The notes beneath the pieces are model-generated. The model was not told where the DNA came from and did no database searches. It was given only the letters and a program-made list of their open reading frames with translations. Shown piece after piece: positions 51,858 to 61,130 of a stretch of 64,000 bases of DNA. The DNA comes from an uncultured Lachnospiraceae bacterium (GTDB lineage Bacteria > Bacillota > Clostridia > Lachnospirales > Lachnospiraceae): the NCBI GenBank assembly GCA_910579505.1, contig CAJTTZ010000008.1:124001-188000 (forward strand), read 5' to 3'. Position 1 is the stretch's first letter, and each line of letters begins with the position of its first letter. The position numbers were made by a program, and so were the translations under genes.

Positions 51858-51909
51858 TTGTAAACCCGTCCGGGGATATGATATAATTTCGGTGTCACAG
51901 ATATCTGTG
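51858..51909 (+). promoter_or_regulatory. Promoter with palindromic operator before the 51945 gene
   Basis: TTGTAA (51858-51863), 18-nt spacer and TATAAT (51882-51887). A perfect CACAGATATCTGTG palindrome (51896-51909) lies at the transcription start, and CCGGATTTATCCGG (51911-51924) follows. Confidence 0.6.
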
Positions 51910-51944
51910 CCCGGATTTATCCGGCGAAAAAGGGAGACACTTTG

Positions 51945-52781
51945 ATGAAAGAGGGTTTTTACTGTTATAGAGACAGCATTTATTATGGTTTATACGATGA
52001 AAATCAAGTTTCGGGATGGTCAAGAATTTCGGCAGCCAAGCCCGAATGCATACAGACCGACCATCCGTTCCAAGAAGGTGACCGGGCGGTTCAACTGTGG
52101 GACAATCACCGATTACTTGAGCCGGAGTATGCGGATTTACAGACGATGCTTCAGAAAGTGGAATCGTTTATGCCTGCCAGCCCGGGACAGGCGGTTGATT
52201 TTTCTATCGCTGAGGAGCGGCTTTCGCTCTCCCTGCCAAGAGAACTAAAACAAATTTACGCGGCGATTCACAACCATGAGGTATATTTTACCGGCGCAGA
52301 GCATTTTCTGCCGCTGGATAAAATTTACACGGAACAGGGAATCCTTGTTTTCTTCAAGAAAAAGCGGACGCCGGTCGCAGGATATGACATGGCGAGCGGA
52401 TGCCTCGCAGGATACTATAAAAAAGAGTGGTTCATAGAACAGGGCGATGTCTGCTGTTACCAGTTCTGTGTGGGCAGAATGTTTACCATCGCGCTGGAAA
52501 ATAAGCCTGTTACAAGGAAAGGAAGATGCAAGGGCAGCCTCGTGACAACCCTCAATATCGAAAGAGAATTGGAGCGTTTCTGCAATGATAAATATCATCT
52601 TTTGTCAGAGCTCAACATGTACGGCATTGCAGTCATGTACTCGGACGAAAAGCTCCTTGCATGGATCAGAAGCAATGGATTTTATGCGGACATTCATGTC
52701 GGAGCCGATGATGAGGCGCATCTGGATGCACTCGGCGAACATCTGGGACAGGTCACGTGGAAGCAGACGCCGCAAAAATAA
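51945..52781 (+). CDS. Hypothetical protein, SMI1/KNR4-like in part
   Basis: A 278-residue soluble protein. Residues about 80-200 (LSLPRELKQIYAAIHNHEVYF and GILVFFKKKRTPVAGYD) resemble the SMI1/KNR4 (SUKH) fold, which includes immunity proteins for bacterial toxins. The match is loose and no toxin is adjacent. The start at 51945 follows AGGGAG. It is transcribed from a promoter with a palindromic operator, and the TlpA gene follows by 29 nt. Confidence 0.55.
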   Translation: MKEGFYCYRDSIYYGLYDENQVSGWSRISAAKPECIQTDHPFQEGDRAVQLWDNHRLLEPEYADLQTMLQKVESFMPASPGQAVDFSIAEERLSLSLPRELKQIYAAIHNHEVYFTGAEHFLPLDKIYTEQGILVFFKKKRTPVAGYDMASGCLAGYYKKEWFIEQGDVCCYQFCVGRMFTIALENKPVTRKGRCKGSLVTTLNIERELERFCNDKYHLLSELNMYGIAVMYSDEKLLAWIRSNGFYADIHVGADDEAHLDALGEHLGQVTWKQTPQK

Positions 52782-52810
52782 TAGGAAAACATTCTGATAC
52801 GGAGGTAACA

Positions 52811-53431
52811 ATGATTAAAAAAACAAATCGTACCAAAAAATATGCCGCCCTGTGCGCTGCCCTGCTTTCCATGGCAATCATAACGGGCTGCGCAAGCTCA
52901 TCCGCCGACGGCAAAAATAGCACGGACAGCGTGACGTCCTCTCCTGCCACCGAAAACGCTGCAAACGGAGACACACAGGCGCAACAGACAGATACCGCCG
53001 CGTTTCCCGCTTTCACGGCGACAGACTTGGACGGCAGCACAGTCACGGAAAGCATTTTCAGCGAAAAAGACCTGACTGTGCTCAATATCTGGGGCACCTT
53101 CTGCGGTCCCTGCATCGGGGAAATGCCGGAGCTTGGCGAATGGGCAAAAGAAATGCCGGATAACGTGCAGATCGTCGGCCTGATTATCGACATCAACGGG
53201 GAGGAAGACACCGAGCACCGCGATCTCGCAGTTGACATAACACAGCAGGCAGGCGTTGACTTTACCAACCTGATCGCCAACGCGGACTTTGCGCCGATTT
53301 TAAAAGATGTAATCGGCGTCCCTACCACCCTGTTTATCGACGGGGAGGGGAATCTTGTGGGCGACCCGATTGTGGGCGCGAATGTGGACGGCTATAAAAC
53401 CTTTGTGGAGGATTATCTGAATGGGCAATAA
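52811..53431 (+). CDS. TlpA/ResA-like thiol-disulfide oxidoreductase lipoprotein
   Basis: A 206-residue thioredoxin-fold lipoprotein. The lipobox ends at TGC (about residue 18), then comes a Ser/Thr-rich linker and the redox motif WGTFCGPCIGEMPE (CxxC, about residue 96), with VPTTLFIDGEG (cis-Pro loop) near 175. It works on the outer membrane face, reducing or forming disulfides. It is the first gene of a three-gene redox operon. GGAGG precedes the ATG. Confidence 0.9.
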   Translation: MIKKTNRTKKYAALCAALLSMAIITGCASSSADGKNSTDSVTSSPATENAANGDTQAQQTDTAAFPAFTATDLDGSTVTESIFSEKDLTVLNIWGTFCGPCIGEMPELGEWAKEMPDNVQIVGLIIDINGEEDTEHRDLAVDITQQAGVDFTNLIANADFAPILKDVIGVPTTLFIDGEGNLVGDPIVGANVDGYKTFVEDYLNGQ

Positions 53432-53624
53432 CACGAATTTGAACTCCGAATCGCTTTGCCATACAAAATATTTTGAAATACCGAACCGCATGAAAACACC
53501 ACTCAGAATAGCGGGGCTTCTCACCGCCTGCGCCTTTGTCATCTACGGCTTTTCAAGGGGTGAGGCGGTCGTTGTCCTCAACAAAGCAGTCAACATCTGT
53601 CTGGAATGTATCGGACTTGGATAA
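53421..53624 (+). CDS. Small CXXC-motif membrane protein (CD1871A-like)
   Basis: A 67-residue protein with one hydrophobic helix and a C-terminal NICLECIGLG (CxxC) motif. It matches the small CD1871A-type family that sits between TlpA-like and NapH-like genes in Clostridia. It probably passes reducing equivalents across the membrane. The ATG lies inside the end of the TlpA gene with GGAGG upstream. A later ATG at 53490 would give the usual family length. Confidence 0.8.
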   Translation: MGNNTNLNSESLCHTKYFEIPNRMKTPLRIAGLLTACAFVIYGFSRGEAVVVLNKAVNICLECIGLG

Positions 53625-53693
53625 CGGCTGTGAAGGAAATTAAGAATCCTCACTCGCTGCAGCACACGGAAACAAACATGAATGGATAGAGAT

Positions 53694-54551
53694 ATGAAAC
53701 TGAAATTTGCAATCAAACGAAAGCTGCTCCAATTCATCGCCTTTGGCTGTTCCAACGCGCATCTTCTGAATTTTAGAGGCGGCAGAATCTATACGGGAAA
53801 ATGGAAACAGTTCTGCAATCCGGGACTCAACTGCTACTCCTGTCCGGCGGCGGGCTTTGCCTGCCCCATCGGCGCTTTGCAGGCTGTGAACGGTTCCAGA
53901 CAGTTTTCTTTCAGTTTCTATGTGGCAGGACTGCTCCTTGCCTTCGGGGTACTGCTTGGCAGGGCAGTCTGCGGTTGGCTGTGCCCTTTCGGCCTGCTGC
54001 AGGAGTTGATCCACAAAATCCCCTCGCCGAAGCGAAAACTCAAAAAAGGATTTCTATCTATTAAATATATTGTCCTTGTGGTCTTTGTCCTGATCCTGCC
54101 TGTCGCAGTCACAGACTATATGGGCATGGGCAAACCCGCCTTCTGCCAGTATATCTGCCCGGCAGGAACGTTAGAGGGCGGGCTCTTTCTTCTGGCGGCA
54201 CATGAAAGTCTCCGAAAAGCAGTAGGCGCACTATTCTCCCTGAAAATGACGATTCTTGTTTTGACACTTATTGGCTGTGTCTTTTTCTATCGCTTTTTCT
54301 GCCGGACACTCTGTCCTTTGGGGGCGATTTATGGACTGTTTAACAAAATCAGTATTTTTCACCTGGAAGTGGACAGCCACAAGTGCGTCGGCTGCGGAAA
54401 GTGCAAAGTGGTGTGCGGAATGGAAGTGGATCCCGTGAAAACACCGAATTCCGCCGAGTGCATCCGATGCGGCGCCTGTGTAGACGCATGCCAGGCAGAC
54501 GCTTTGCGCCTCGGAATTTCGACAAAATGCAAGAAAAATCTACCACGATAG
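53694..54551 (+). CDS. NapH/MauN-like 4Fe-4S membrane protein
   Basis: A 285-residue membrane protein with about five helices and CxxxCP-type pairs: CGWLCPFGLLQE and CRTLCPLGAIYG in the membrane part. The C-terminus has two ferredoxin-type clusters (CVGCGKCKVVC and CIRCGACVDAC). It would feed electrons to the CXXC/TlpA partners. The start is uncertain between ATGs at 53682 and 53694. Confidence 0.88.
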   Translation: MKLKFAIKRKLLQFIAFGCSNAHLLNFRGGRIYTGKWKQFCNPGLNCYSCPAAGFACPIGALQAVNGSRQFSFSFYVAGLLLAFGVLLGRAVCGWLCPFGLLQELIHKIPSPKRKLKKGFLSIKYIVLVVFVLILPVAVTDYMGMGKPAFCQYICPAGTLEGGLFLLAAHESLRKAVGALFSLKMTILVLTLIGCVFFYRFFCRTLCPLGAIYGLFNKISIFHLEVDSHKCVGCGKCKVVCGMEVDPVKTPNSAECIRCGACVDACQADALRLGISTKCKKNLPR

Positions 54552-54599
54552 AATAGTTTTTCTTCCTTACTCTGGTGCTCATTTACTCTTCTCTCCCCT

Positions 54600-55106
54600 T
54601 CACAGCTTCTTCTCCATCAGATAAAACCTTCCCATCCGCCAGTCCGCGAAACCTCTCTTTTCATAACCGTTCCCTGTATACAGCGCAATGGCTGTCGGAT
54701 TTTTGGTAAATGCATCCAAACGAACTGCGCCGACCTTCTGTCTGCGCAGTTCTTCCTCAATATGCCGCAGGGTACGCCCTGCCACGCCCCTGCCCTGAAA
54801 TTCGGGATTCACACAAAGCCTGTGGATGATGCGGTATTCTTCATTCGGATACTGCCAGTCCCCGTCATCATACTCAGGTTCACAGGTCTGGTTCACGGTG
54901 AAAGTGACGGCTATCTTCCCTTCTATCGTTCCCACCGATAATGTATTTTCCTGCAAATCATTCAAAAAGTCTTCCCTTGTGGGATACTTTTCGTCCCACT
55001 GAAAAATCTTCTGCTCCTGCATATGTAAGATCGCGGATGCCACCAGCGCACAAATCCCATCTATATCCGCCTGCCGTGCCGGTCCAAATTCCAGTTTTGA
55101 TTCCAT
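54600..55106 (-). CDS. GNAT-family N-acetyltransferase
   Basis: A 168-residue acetyltransferase. The acetyl-CoA loop is CVNPEFQGRGVAGRTL (about residue 102), followed by VRLDAFTKNPTAIALYTGNGYEKRG. The substrate is unknown. The start at 55106 is preceded by a moderately matched GGAAAGC site. A two-stem repeat lies immediately upstream. Confidence 0.87.
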   Translation of the reverse strand: MESKLEFGPARQADIDGICALVASAILHMQEQKIFQWDEKYPTREDFLNDLQENTLSVGTIEGKIAVTFTVNQTCEPEYDDGDWQYPNEEYRIIHRLCVNPEFQGRGVAGRTLRHIEEELRRQKVGAVRLDAFTKNPTAIALYTGNGYEKRGFADWRMGRFYLMEKKL

Positions 55107-55125
55107 ACTTTCACGCTTTCCATGC

Positions 55126-55179
55126 GGAAAATGCCATACTTCCGGCATTCTCCTGTGTGAGATTTAGCACTTCCCACAC
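55126..55179 (-). repeat. Two-stem leader repeat, copy F (short form, upstream of the GNAT gene)
   Basis: On the minus strand a short first stem (GTGTGGGAAGTGCTAAATCTCACAC) replaces the long one and lacks the core. The second hairpin, GGAGAATGCC..GGCATTTTCC at 55153-55126, is intact with one compensated wobble. It ends 19 nt before the ATG. Confidence 0.65.
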
Positions 55180-55195
55180 TAATCGGACTTTTTCT

Positions 55196-57097
55196 TTATT
55201 CCTTCTTCCCGGCAAGATAACAGAATCCGTATGCCGGCAGTGATAGCTTCTCCGGGGATATCTGCTCCCCCGTAATCATATCCGTGTACGTTCCTTTAAC
55301 GCCGTCTACGGACACTTCCTTATTATACTCGCTGAAATTAAAGATGCCAAGGATTTCTTCGTCCTCGTATACTATGCCGATTCCAAGCACGTTGTCATCC
55401 CCGGTAGTAAGCGTCCTCGCGTCCGCCTCCACCGTAAACGCCCGGCTGGATCTTCTGATTTTTTCCAGCCGGTCAAGCTGCCAGAAAATCTGTCCCGCCA
55501 CACTCTTCTTATCGGATATCTGAGCTGCCAGCTTCCAGTCCATTTTCCCCCGGTGCAGATAGCGGGAATCCGCCGCCTTGTCCGGGTCATCCTTATAGCT
55601 GTAATCGTTCACCTGCCCCACCTCGTCCCCGCTGTAGAGCACGGGAATCCCTGACTGCATAAGCATGTAAGCGTGAAGCGTCACATCCCGCCTGACTGCC
55701 CGCTCCATGGCCTCTTCGTCCTGCTGGGAACCCGCTTTCTCAATGCCGCACATGGAGGCCGTGGTGCCGCAGAATCTGGCATCCCCGGAAATGGGATCGG
55801 CATTGTAAAGTTCCCCGCGGCTTACGCTTTCCCCCTCATACCCCTGAAAATAATTGTTCAGGTACTGCTTGTGGGCGCGCTCCTCGAACCCCCAGAGGCG
55901 CAGGGTATCATAATCCAGCCCCCAGCCAATGTCATCGTGGCAGCGCAGATAATTTAAGAACACGTACTCCTTCGGCAGACCGTTCACAATGTCGAGCTGC
56001 TTTTTAAGAAGCCTCACATCCCGCGTCGCCACTGTATGCCATGTGGTAGCCATGGTTGTCACGTTATAGAGCATATGACACTCAGGCTTTTCTAGTGTTC
56101 CAAAATAGGGAACGACTTTCTCCGGCTCCATCACCACCTCGCCAAGCAGAATCACACCCGGACATACAATCTCGCCTATCATGCGCATCATGCGCACAAT
56201 CGTATGTACCTGCTTCAGGTTGCGGCACTGGGTATGCAGTTCCTTCCAGATATAGGGCACAGCGTCAATGCGCATAATATCAATTCCCCTGTTCGCAAGG
56301 TACAGGAAATTGTACATCATTTCATTAAACACCCTCGGATTTTTATAATTCAGATCCCACTGGTAAGGATAAAAGGAGGTCATCACATAATGCCCCGCGT
56401 CGGGAAGCCATGTGAAATTGCCCGGCGCCGTGGTTGGAAACACTTGCGGAACCGTCTTCTCGTACTCAGCCGGAATGGCGGCGTTGTCAAAGAAGAAATA
56501 GCGGCTCATGTACTCGCCCTCGCCAGCCCTCGCCCGCTTCGCCCACTCATGGTCCTCGGAGGTATGGTTCATCACAAAATCCATACAGACGCTGATCCCT
56601 TCCTTCCGGCATGCCGCCGTCAGGCTCTCCAGATCGTCCATGTCTCCAAGCGCGGGCTGCACTTTCCGAAAATCCGCTACCGCATAACCGCCGTCCGATT
56701 TTCCTTTCGGCGTATCCAGAAAAGGCATCAGGTGAATATAGTTGACATTGCAGCTTTTGATATAGGGAAGCTTCTCCTGCACGCCCTGCAGATTCCCCGC
56801 AAAATTATCAATATAGAGCATCATGCCGAGCATATCGTTGCCCTTGTACCAATCGGGACACTTTTCCCGCTCAATGTCCTTCTTTTTCAGGTCTTTTCCC
56901 CGCTCCTCATAAAATTGTTGAAGGGAATCGCACAGCTCCGCAAACATGGAGCCATTGTCATAGAGCTCCATATACAGCCATCTAAGCTCCTCCAAATGTC
57001 TGTCAAAACGTCTGCGGTAAACGGCCTGTGCCCTGGAAACTTTCTCCTTCGCCTGCGCAGTCTTTGTCTGTGTTGTCTCTGCCTTTTTGCCTCTCAT
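55196..57097 (-). CDS. GH13 sucrose-active enzyme (amylosucrase/sucrose-hydrolase-like)
   Basis: A 633-residue GH13 enzyme with the subfamily-4 architecture: long helical N-terminus, then barrel. Catalytic residues are Asp 278 (MRIDAVPYIW), Glu 320 (LLGEVV) and Asp 388 (CHDDIGW), close to amylosucrase D286/E328/D393. It would split or transglucosylate sucrose released by the adjacent alpha-galactosidase. The RBS is GGGAGGCGG. It is the last gene of the operon. Confidence 0.8.
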   Translation of the reverse strand: MRGKKAETTQTKTAQAKEKVSRAQAVYRRRFDRHLEELRWLYMELYDNGSMFAELCDSLQQFYEERGKDLKKKDIEREKCPDWYKGNDMLGMMLYIDNFAGNLQGVQEKLPYIKSCNVNYIHLMPFLDTPKGKSDGGYAVADFRKVQPALGDMDDLESLTAACRKEGISVCMDFVMNHTSEDHEWAKRARAGEGEYMSRYFFFDNAAIPAEYEKTVPQVFPTTAPGNFTWLPDAGHYVMTSFYPYQWDLNYKNPRVFNEMMYNFLYLANRGIDIMRIDAVPYIWKELHTQCRNLKQVHTIVRMMRMIGEIVCPGVILLGEVVMEPEKVVPYFGTLEKPECHMLYNVTTMATTWHTVATRDVRLLKKQLDIVNGLPKEYVFLNYLRCHDDIGWGLDYDTLRLWGFEERAHKQYLNNYFQGYEGESVSRGELYNADPISGDARFCGTTASMCGIEKAGSQQDEEAMERAVRRDVTLHAYMLMQSGIPVLYSGDEVGQVNDYSYKDDPDKAADSRYLHRGKMDWKLAAQISDKKSVAGQIFWQLDRLEKIRRSSRAFTVEADARTLTTGDDNVLGIGIVYEDEEILGIFNFSEYNKEVSVDGVKGTYTDMITGEQISPEKLSLPAYGFCYLAGKKE

Positions 57098-57116
57098 ATC
57101 CGCCTCCCGGAAAATC

Positions 57117-59297
57117 TCATTTTTCTTTTCGCAGCTCGATCTGATACGCCGGATATTCCTTTAGCTCCACCGGCATCGGAAGCCCCGCCGCCATCAGGTC
57201 CGCTCCATAATAACATCTGCCGCTGTCTATATCGCGGTATACAGATTCTGCATCCAGCCCCTGCATTTTCACATAACTCACCGTCATATTTCCGTGCGTC
57301 TCCAGCATGACCACGCTGACCAGCGCCCGGTCTTTCTCCTCCGAAACAAACATCCATGCCGCACAGGCGTCCGAAAAGGGATCTGTCAGCCGGTAATATC
57401 TGCCTTTGCGGATCAGCTTTTCCCAGTCCTTATACTGCCTGATCTGTTCCCTGACAGCCGTCTTTTCCTCCTCCGTGAGCTTTTCGGGATCAAGCTCATA
57501 TCCCAAAACTCCCGCCATAGCCACCGTGCCCCTGGTGTGCATGCACACGCTCCTGCCGGTCTGGTGGTTCGGCACGGCTGAAACATGGGAGCATACCGTA
57601 GACGCCGGATAAAAGAAGGAAGTGCCGTACTGGATCCGCAGCCTGTCCAGCGCGTCCGTGTTGTCGCTGCACCAGATCTGGGGTGTATAGTAAAGCATAC
57701 CTGCGTCAAATCTTCCGCCGCCGCCGCTGCAGCCCTCTATAAGAATATCTGGGTACCTTTGCAGCAGCCTTTCCAGAAAATCATATACCCCCAGCACATA
57801 CTGGTAAGTCACCTTTCCCTGCGCTGTTTCTCCTGAAAACACGTCTACAATGCTGCGGTTCATATCCCACTTGACGTACTCTATTTTTCCCTGGTCAAGA
57901 ATCCCGCATATCTGCTCAAAAATATAATCCCTGACCTGTGCTCTGGAAAAATCAAGCACAAGCTGGTTCCTACCCCTGACAGGCTCCCTGCCCGGTATCC
58001 GCAGTGCCCAGTCAGGATGCTGCCTGTACAGTTCGCTGTCCTCAGACACCATCTCCGGCTCAATCCAGATACCGAATTTTACACCCTCGTTATTTACCTT
58101 TTCAATCAACTCCCGCAAGGTACACCCCAGCTTCTTCTCATTGACATGCCAGTCTCCAAGGCCGCTGTTGTCGTCCTCTCTTTTCCCAAACCAGCCGTCG
58201 TCCATGACGATCATGTCAATGCCGAGCGCTGCAGTGTTCTTCGCCAGTTTTAATATGGTCTGCCCATCGAAGGTAAAGTATGCCGCCTCCCAGCTGTTTA
58301 GCAGCACCGGCCGAGGCGCGTCCTTAAATTCCCCCCGGCAGAGATGATCCCTGATACAGTCGTGAAAACGGGCTGAAAGCGTTCCCAGCCCCTGATCGGA
58401 ATAGCACAGGATCGTCTCAGGAACCGTCAGCTTCTCCCCCCTCTCTAAGGGATAGTGGAACAGGTCGCTCTGCAGTCCCATCAGTACTCTCGTCTGGTCG
58501 TACTGATCCCGTTCCGCCTCGCAGAGAAAGTTTCCGCTGTATACAAATACCATGCCGTAGCATCTGCCTGCATCCTCCGTTGCGTCCCTGTCCGCAAGGA
58601 TCACCGCCGGATTGTACTGGTGGCTGGAAGTGCCCCGGCGGCTTCCGATGGCGTAGACGCCGTGCCGGATCTCTTCCCGCTGCAGATTTCTCTCCATGGT
58701 ATGTCTGCCGTAAAAGCTTAGCATGTCGTATCTGCCGGTAACAAAATCCAGACAGGCCGACGCCGCTTTCTCAACAGTCACACCCTTTTCACCCCGGTTT
58801 TCCAGGACAACGCTTCTTGTGATGATATCCGCTTCCTCCAGCACACCGTACAGAAGCGTCACCCGCACGCCGCTCACCTTATCTTCCAGATAAATCTCCA
58901 GTGTCTCCGCTTCCCCGGAGTCAGCATAGACTGCCGGAAGTCCCGGCAGTCCATACTTTTCCTTTTTCGTCTCATGTCCGACGTAGCGTAAATCACAACA
59001 ATCAGATCCATCCGCGTTGCGAATGATAAGGGCGCTGTTTCGAAAATCTCCGATGCCCATAACCGGGTATTCCTGGGGTAGAACGTCCATGGAGTAGGTT
59101 CTGTCATTTCCCACGTCCGAAGGATTGCCGGAAAATCCCCTGTCGTAGCACGTCAGCAGATAATCCATATTTCCGTACACACGCCCTCCGTAATACAGAT
59201 GCAGTAAAAAACCGAAGTCATCCACCTTCATCTGATAAGAGGTATGCGCCGTATCCAATGTGAAAATCCGATTTTCAAGCTGATATCCAATTGCCAT
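57117..59297 (-). CDS. GH36 alpha-galactosidase
   Basis: A 726-residue GH36 enzyme that removes alpha-1,6-galactose from raffinose-type sugars. The nucleophile is Asp 478 in YVKWDMNR and the acid/base is Asp 548 in CSDNTD, the same positions as in the Geobacillus enzyme AgaA. The substrate-loop residues MDDGWFGKRED (about residue 365) are present. The ATG has a weak, distant ribosome site, so the N-terminus is not firm. Confidence 0.93.
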   Translation of the reverse strand: MAIGYQLENRIFTLDTAHTSYQMKVDDFGFLLHLYYGGRVYGNMDYLLTCYDRGFSGNPSDVGNDRTYSMDVLPQEYPVMGIGDFRNSALIIRNADGSDCCDLRYVGHETKKEKYGLPGLPAVYADSGEAETLEIYLEDKVSGVRVTLLYGVLEEADIITRSVVLENRGEKGVTVEKAASACLDFVTGRYDMLSFYGRHTMERNLQREEIRHGVYAIGSRRGTSSHQYNPAVILADRDATEDAGRCYGMVFVYSGNFLCEAERDQYDQTRVLMGLQSDLFHYPLERGEKLTVPETILCYSDQGLGTLSARFHDCIRDHLCRGEFKDAPRPVLLNSWEAAYFTFDGQTILKLAKNTAALGIDMIVMDDGWFGKREDDNSGLGDWHVNEKKLGCTLRELIEKVNNEGVKFGIWIEPEMVSEDSELYRQHPDWALRIPGREPVRGRNQLVLDFSRAQVRDYIFEQICGILDQGKIEYVKWDMNRSIVDVFSGETAQGKVTYQYVLGVYDFLERLLQRYPDILIEGCSGGGGRFDAGMLYYTPQIWCSDNTDALDRLRIQYGTSFFYPASTVCSHVSAVPNHQTGRSVCMHTRGTVAMAGVLGYELDPEKLTEEEKTAVREQIRQYKDWEKLIRKGRYYRLTDPFSDACAAWMFVSEEKDRALVSVVMLETHGNMTVSYVKMQGLDAESVYRDIDSGRCYYGADLMAAGLPMPVELKEYPAYQIELRKEK

Positions 59298-59399
59298 AAT
59301 CTATACCAAATCTGTTCCTTTCTTAAAGTTTGTCACACTTCTTTTTCACGAACCGTTCCTAATTGTACCGAATTTCGGCACCATTTTCCAGTCCGTCTG

Positions 59400-60242
59400 T
59401 TATTTTACAGCCCCATTTACAACACCGTTCAAAATCTGCTTCTGACAGATCAGATAGAAAACGAGTATTGGAATCAGTGACAGCAGGTAAGATGCAAACG
59501 CTAAATTATAGTTGGTCCCAAACTGTGACTGGAAATTCAACTGGGCAAGGGGAAGCGTGTTCTCGGAAGAACCCGCCATGATGATTAGCGGCGTCATTAC
59601 ATCGTTCCATACTGCCAGCGCCGTGATGACTGCAACAGTAGCATGCATCGGTTTCATGATCGGAAAAATTATTTTCCAATAAGTCAGCCATGTGGATGCG
59701 CCGTCTACCCTCGCCGCCTCCTCCAGTGCCAACGGGATATTGACAAGATAACCCGAATAGAGCATGATGTTCATCGGCATGTAAAACACCACATAGAGAA
59801 GTATCACGCCGAACCAGTTCGCAAGGCCCATCTCCGCCGTCTGCTTTGCAAGCGGCATCATCAGGATCGCAAAAGGTACAAACATACCGCTGACGATAAA
59901 GAGATAGACAAAATTATAAAACTTGTTGGATTTATTCCGTCCCAATGTATATCCCATCAGGGAATGGATCAGGATGGAAAGCCCTACTGTCAGCCCGGAG
60001 ATCAGCAGGCTGTTTTTCAAAGAGTTCCAGAAATCCGTCACTTCCATCGCTTCCTTGAAATTCTGCAGGCTCCACACCTTGGGAAGCGACAGGATACCGC
60101 TTATGCTGTTTGTCATCTCCGAAGGCTGTTTGAACGCGATCACCACAGTCATATACAGAGGAAAGATAATCGTGGAAAGCCCGAGAATAAGCAGCACCAT
60201 AACGGTTTTGTTTGATTTTCCGACTGTCGATGTTTGCTTCAT
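59400..60242 (-). CDS. Carbohydrate ABC transporter permease (MalG-type)
   Basis: The second membrane subunit of the raffinose-type importer. About six hydrophobic segments; the EAA loop is ALEEAARVDGASTWLTYWKIIFPIMKP (about residue 180). It overlaps the upstream permease by 4 nt (ATGA). 280 residues. No ATPase is encoded here, as in the chitobiose operon. Confidence 0.92.
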   Translation of the reverse strand: MKQTSTVGKSNKTVMVLLILGLSTIIFPLYMTVVIAFKQPSEMTNSISGILSLPKVWSLQNFKEAMEVTDFWNSLKNSLLISGLTVGLSILIHSLMGYTLGRNKSNKFYNFVYLFIVSGMFVPFAILMMPLAKQTAEMGLANWFGVILLYVVFYMPMNIMLYSGYLVNIPLALEEAARVDGASTWLTYWKIIFPIMKPMHATVAVITALAVWNDVMTPLIIMAGSSENTLPLAQLNFQSQFGTNYNLAFASYLLSLIPILVFYLICQKQILNGVVNGAVK

Positions 60243-61114
60243 AACTGCTCCTCCTTTGAACTGGAAAATTTCATCTGCGCAACAGAGATCACTACAATCA
60301 CAATAAAGAATACAACCGCGTTCGCGCTCTGGAAACCGAACTGTCCGCCCGACATACCGTTATTGTAGATCAGGTAGGAGATGGATTCCGTGCTCTGCGC
60401 AGGACCACCCTTCGTCAATGCGATGATCTGGTCAAACACCATCAGGAAGTTTTTCACACACAATACCATATTGATGGAGAAAAACGGAATAATTAACGGA
60501 AACGTCAGGTGCTTGAACTGTTTCCAGCCGGTCGCGCCGTCCAGGCCGCCCGCCTCGTAGACATCCTCGGGCACCGTCTGCAGTCCCGATATATAGATGA
60601 TCGTATTCATCGCAATCGCCTGCCATGCGCAGACAATCATGACGCCGATCCACGCCTTGTTCGGACTTGACAGAATGCTCGAGCGCAGTCCCTCCAAGCC
60701 GGTCATGTCCGCAAGCGCCGGAACGATATAAGTAAAGAAGTAGTTGAAAATATAACCTACTACCAGTGCTCCCAATATGTTCGGAAGGAAATAAGCGCCG
60801 CGGAAAAATCCCTTTGCCTTGATCTTGCTGTTAAGTCCCAAAGCCAGAATCAGGCTGAGCACATTTACCACCACCGTCGTCACAAGCGCCAGCTTGATCG
60901 TGAACAGGTAGGATTTCCCTACACGTGCATCCGAAAACAGGTCAATATAGTTTCTAAGCCCCACCCAGTCATGGCTGCCGAACCCTCTGGAATTGGTGAA
61001 GCTGTACATGGCGCCGCGGATCAGCGGAATCGTGTTAAAGCAGATAAACAGCGCCAGAATCGGTATCGTAATCAGCAAAAACGTTCTCTTTCTCTCATTT
61101 TCATGTTTTGTCAT
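60239..61114 (-). CDS. Carbohydrate ABC transporter permease (MalF-type)
   Basis: First membrane subunit, 291 residues, with six hydrophobic segments and the EAA loop PEDVYEAGGLDGATGWKQFKHLTFPLI (about residue 195). The ATG at 61114 follows AGGAAGGGGG. It lies between the binding-protein and second permease genes. Confidence 0.92.
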   Translation of the reverse strand: MTKHENERKRTFLLITIPILALFICFNTIPLIRGAMYSFTNSRGFGSHDWVGLRNYIDLFSDARVGKSYLFTIKLALVTTVVVNVLSLILALGLNSKIKAKGFFRGAYFLPNILGALVVGYIFNYFFTYIVPALADMTGLEGLRSSILSSPNKAWIGVMIVCAWQAIAMNTIIYISGLQTVPEDVYEAGGLDGATGWKQFKHLTFPLIIPFFSINMVLCVKNFLMVFDQIIALTKGGPAQSTESISYLIYNNGMSGGQFGFQSANAVVFFIVIVVISVAQMKFSSSKEEQL

Positions 61115-61130
61115 CACTTTTACCCCCTTC

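Noticed and set aside
51877..51930. Riboswitch before the 51945 gene
   Set aside because: Only two short perfect palindromes are visible, better explained as operator sites; no known aptamer core.
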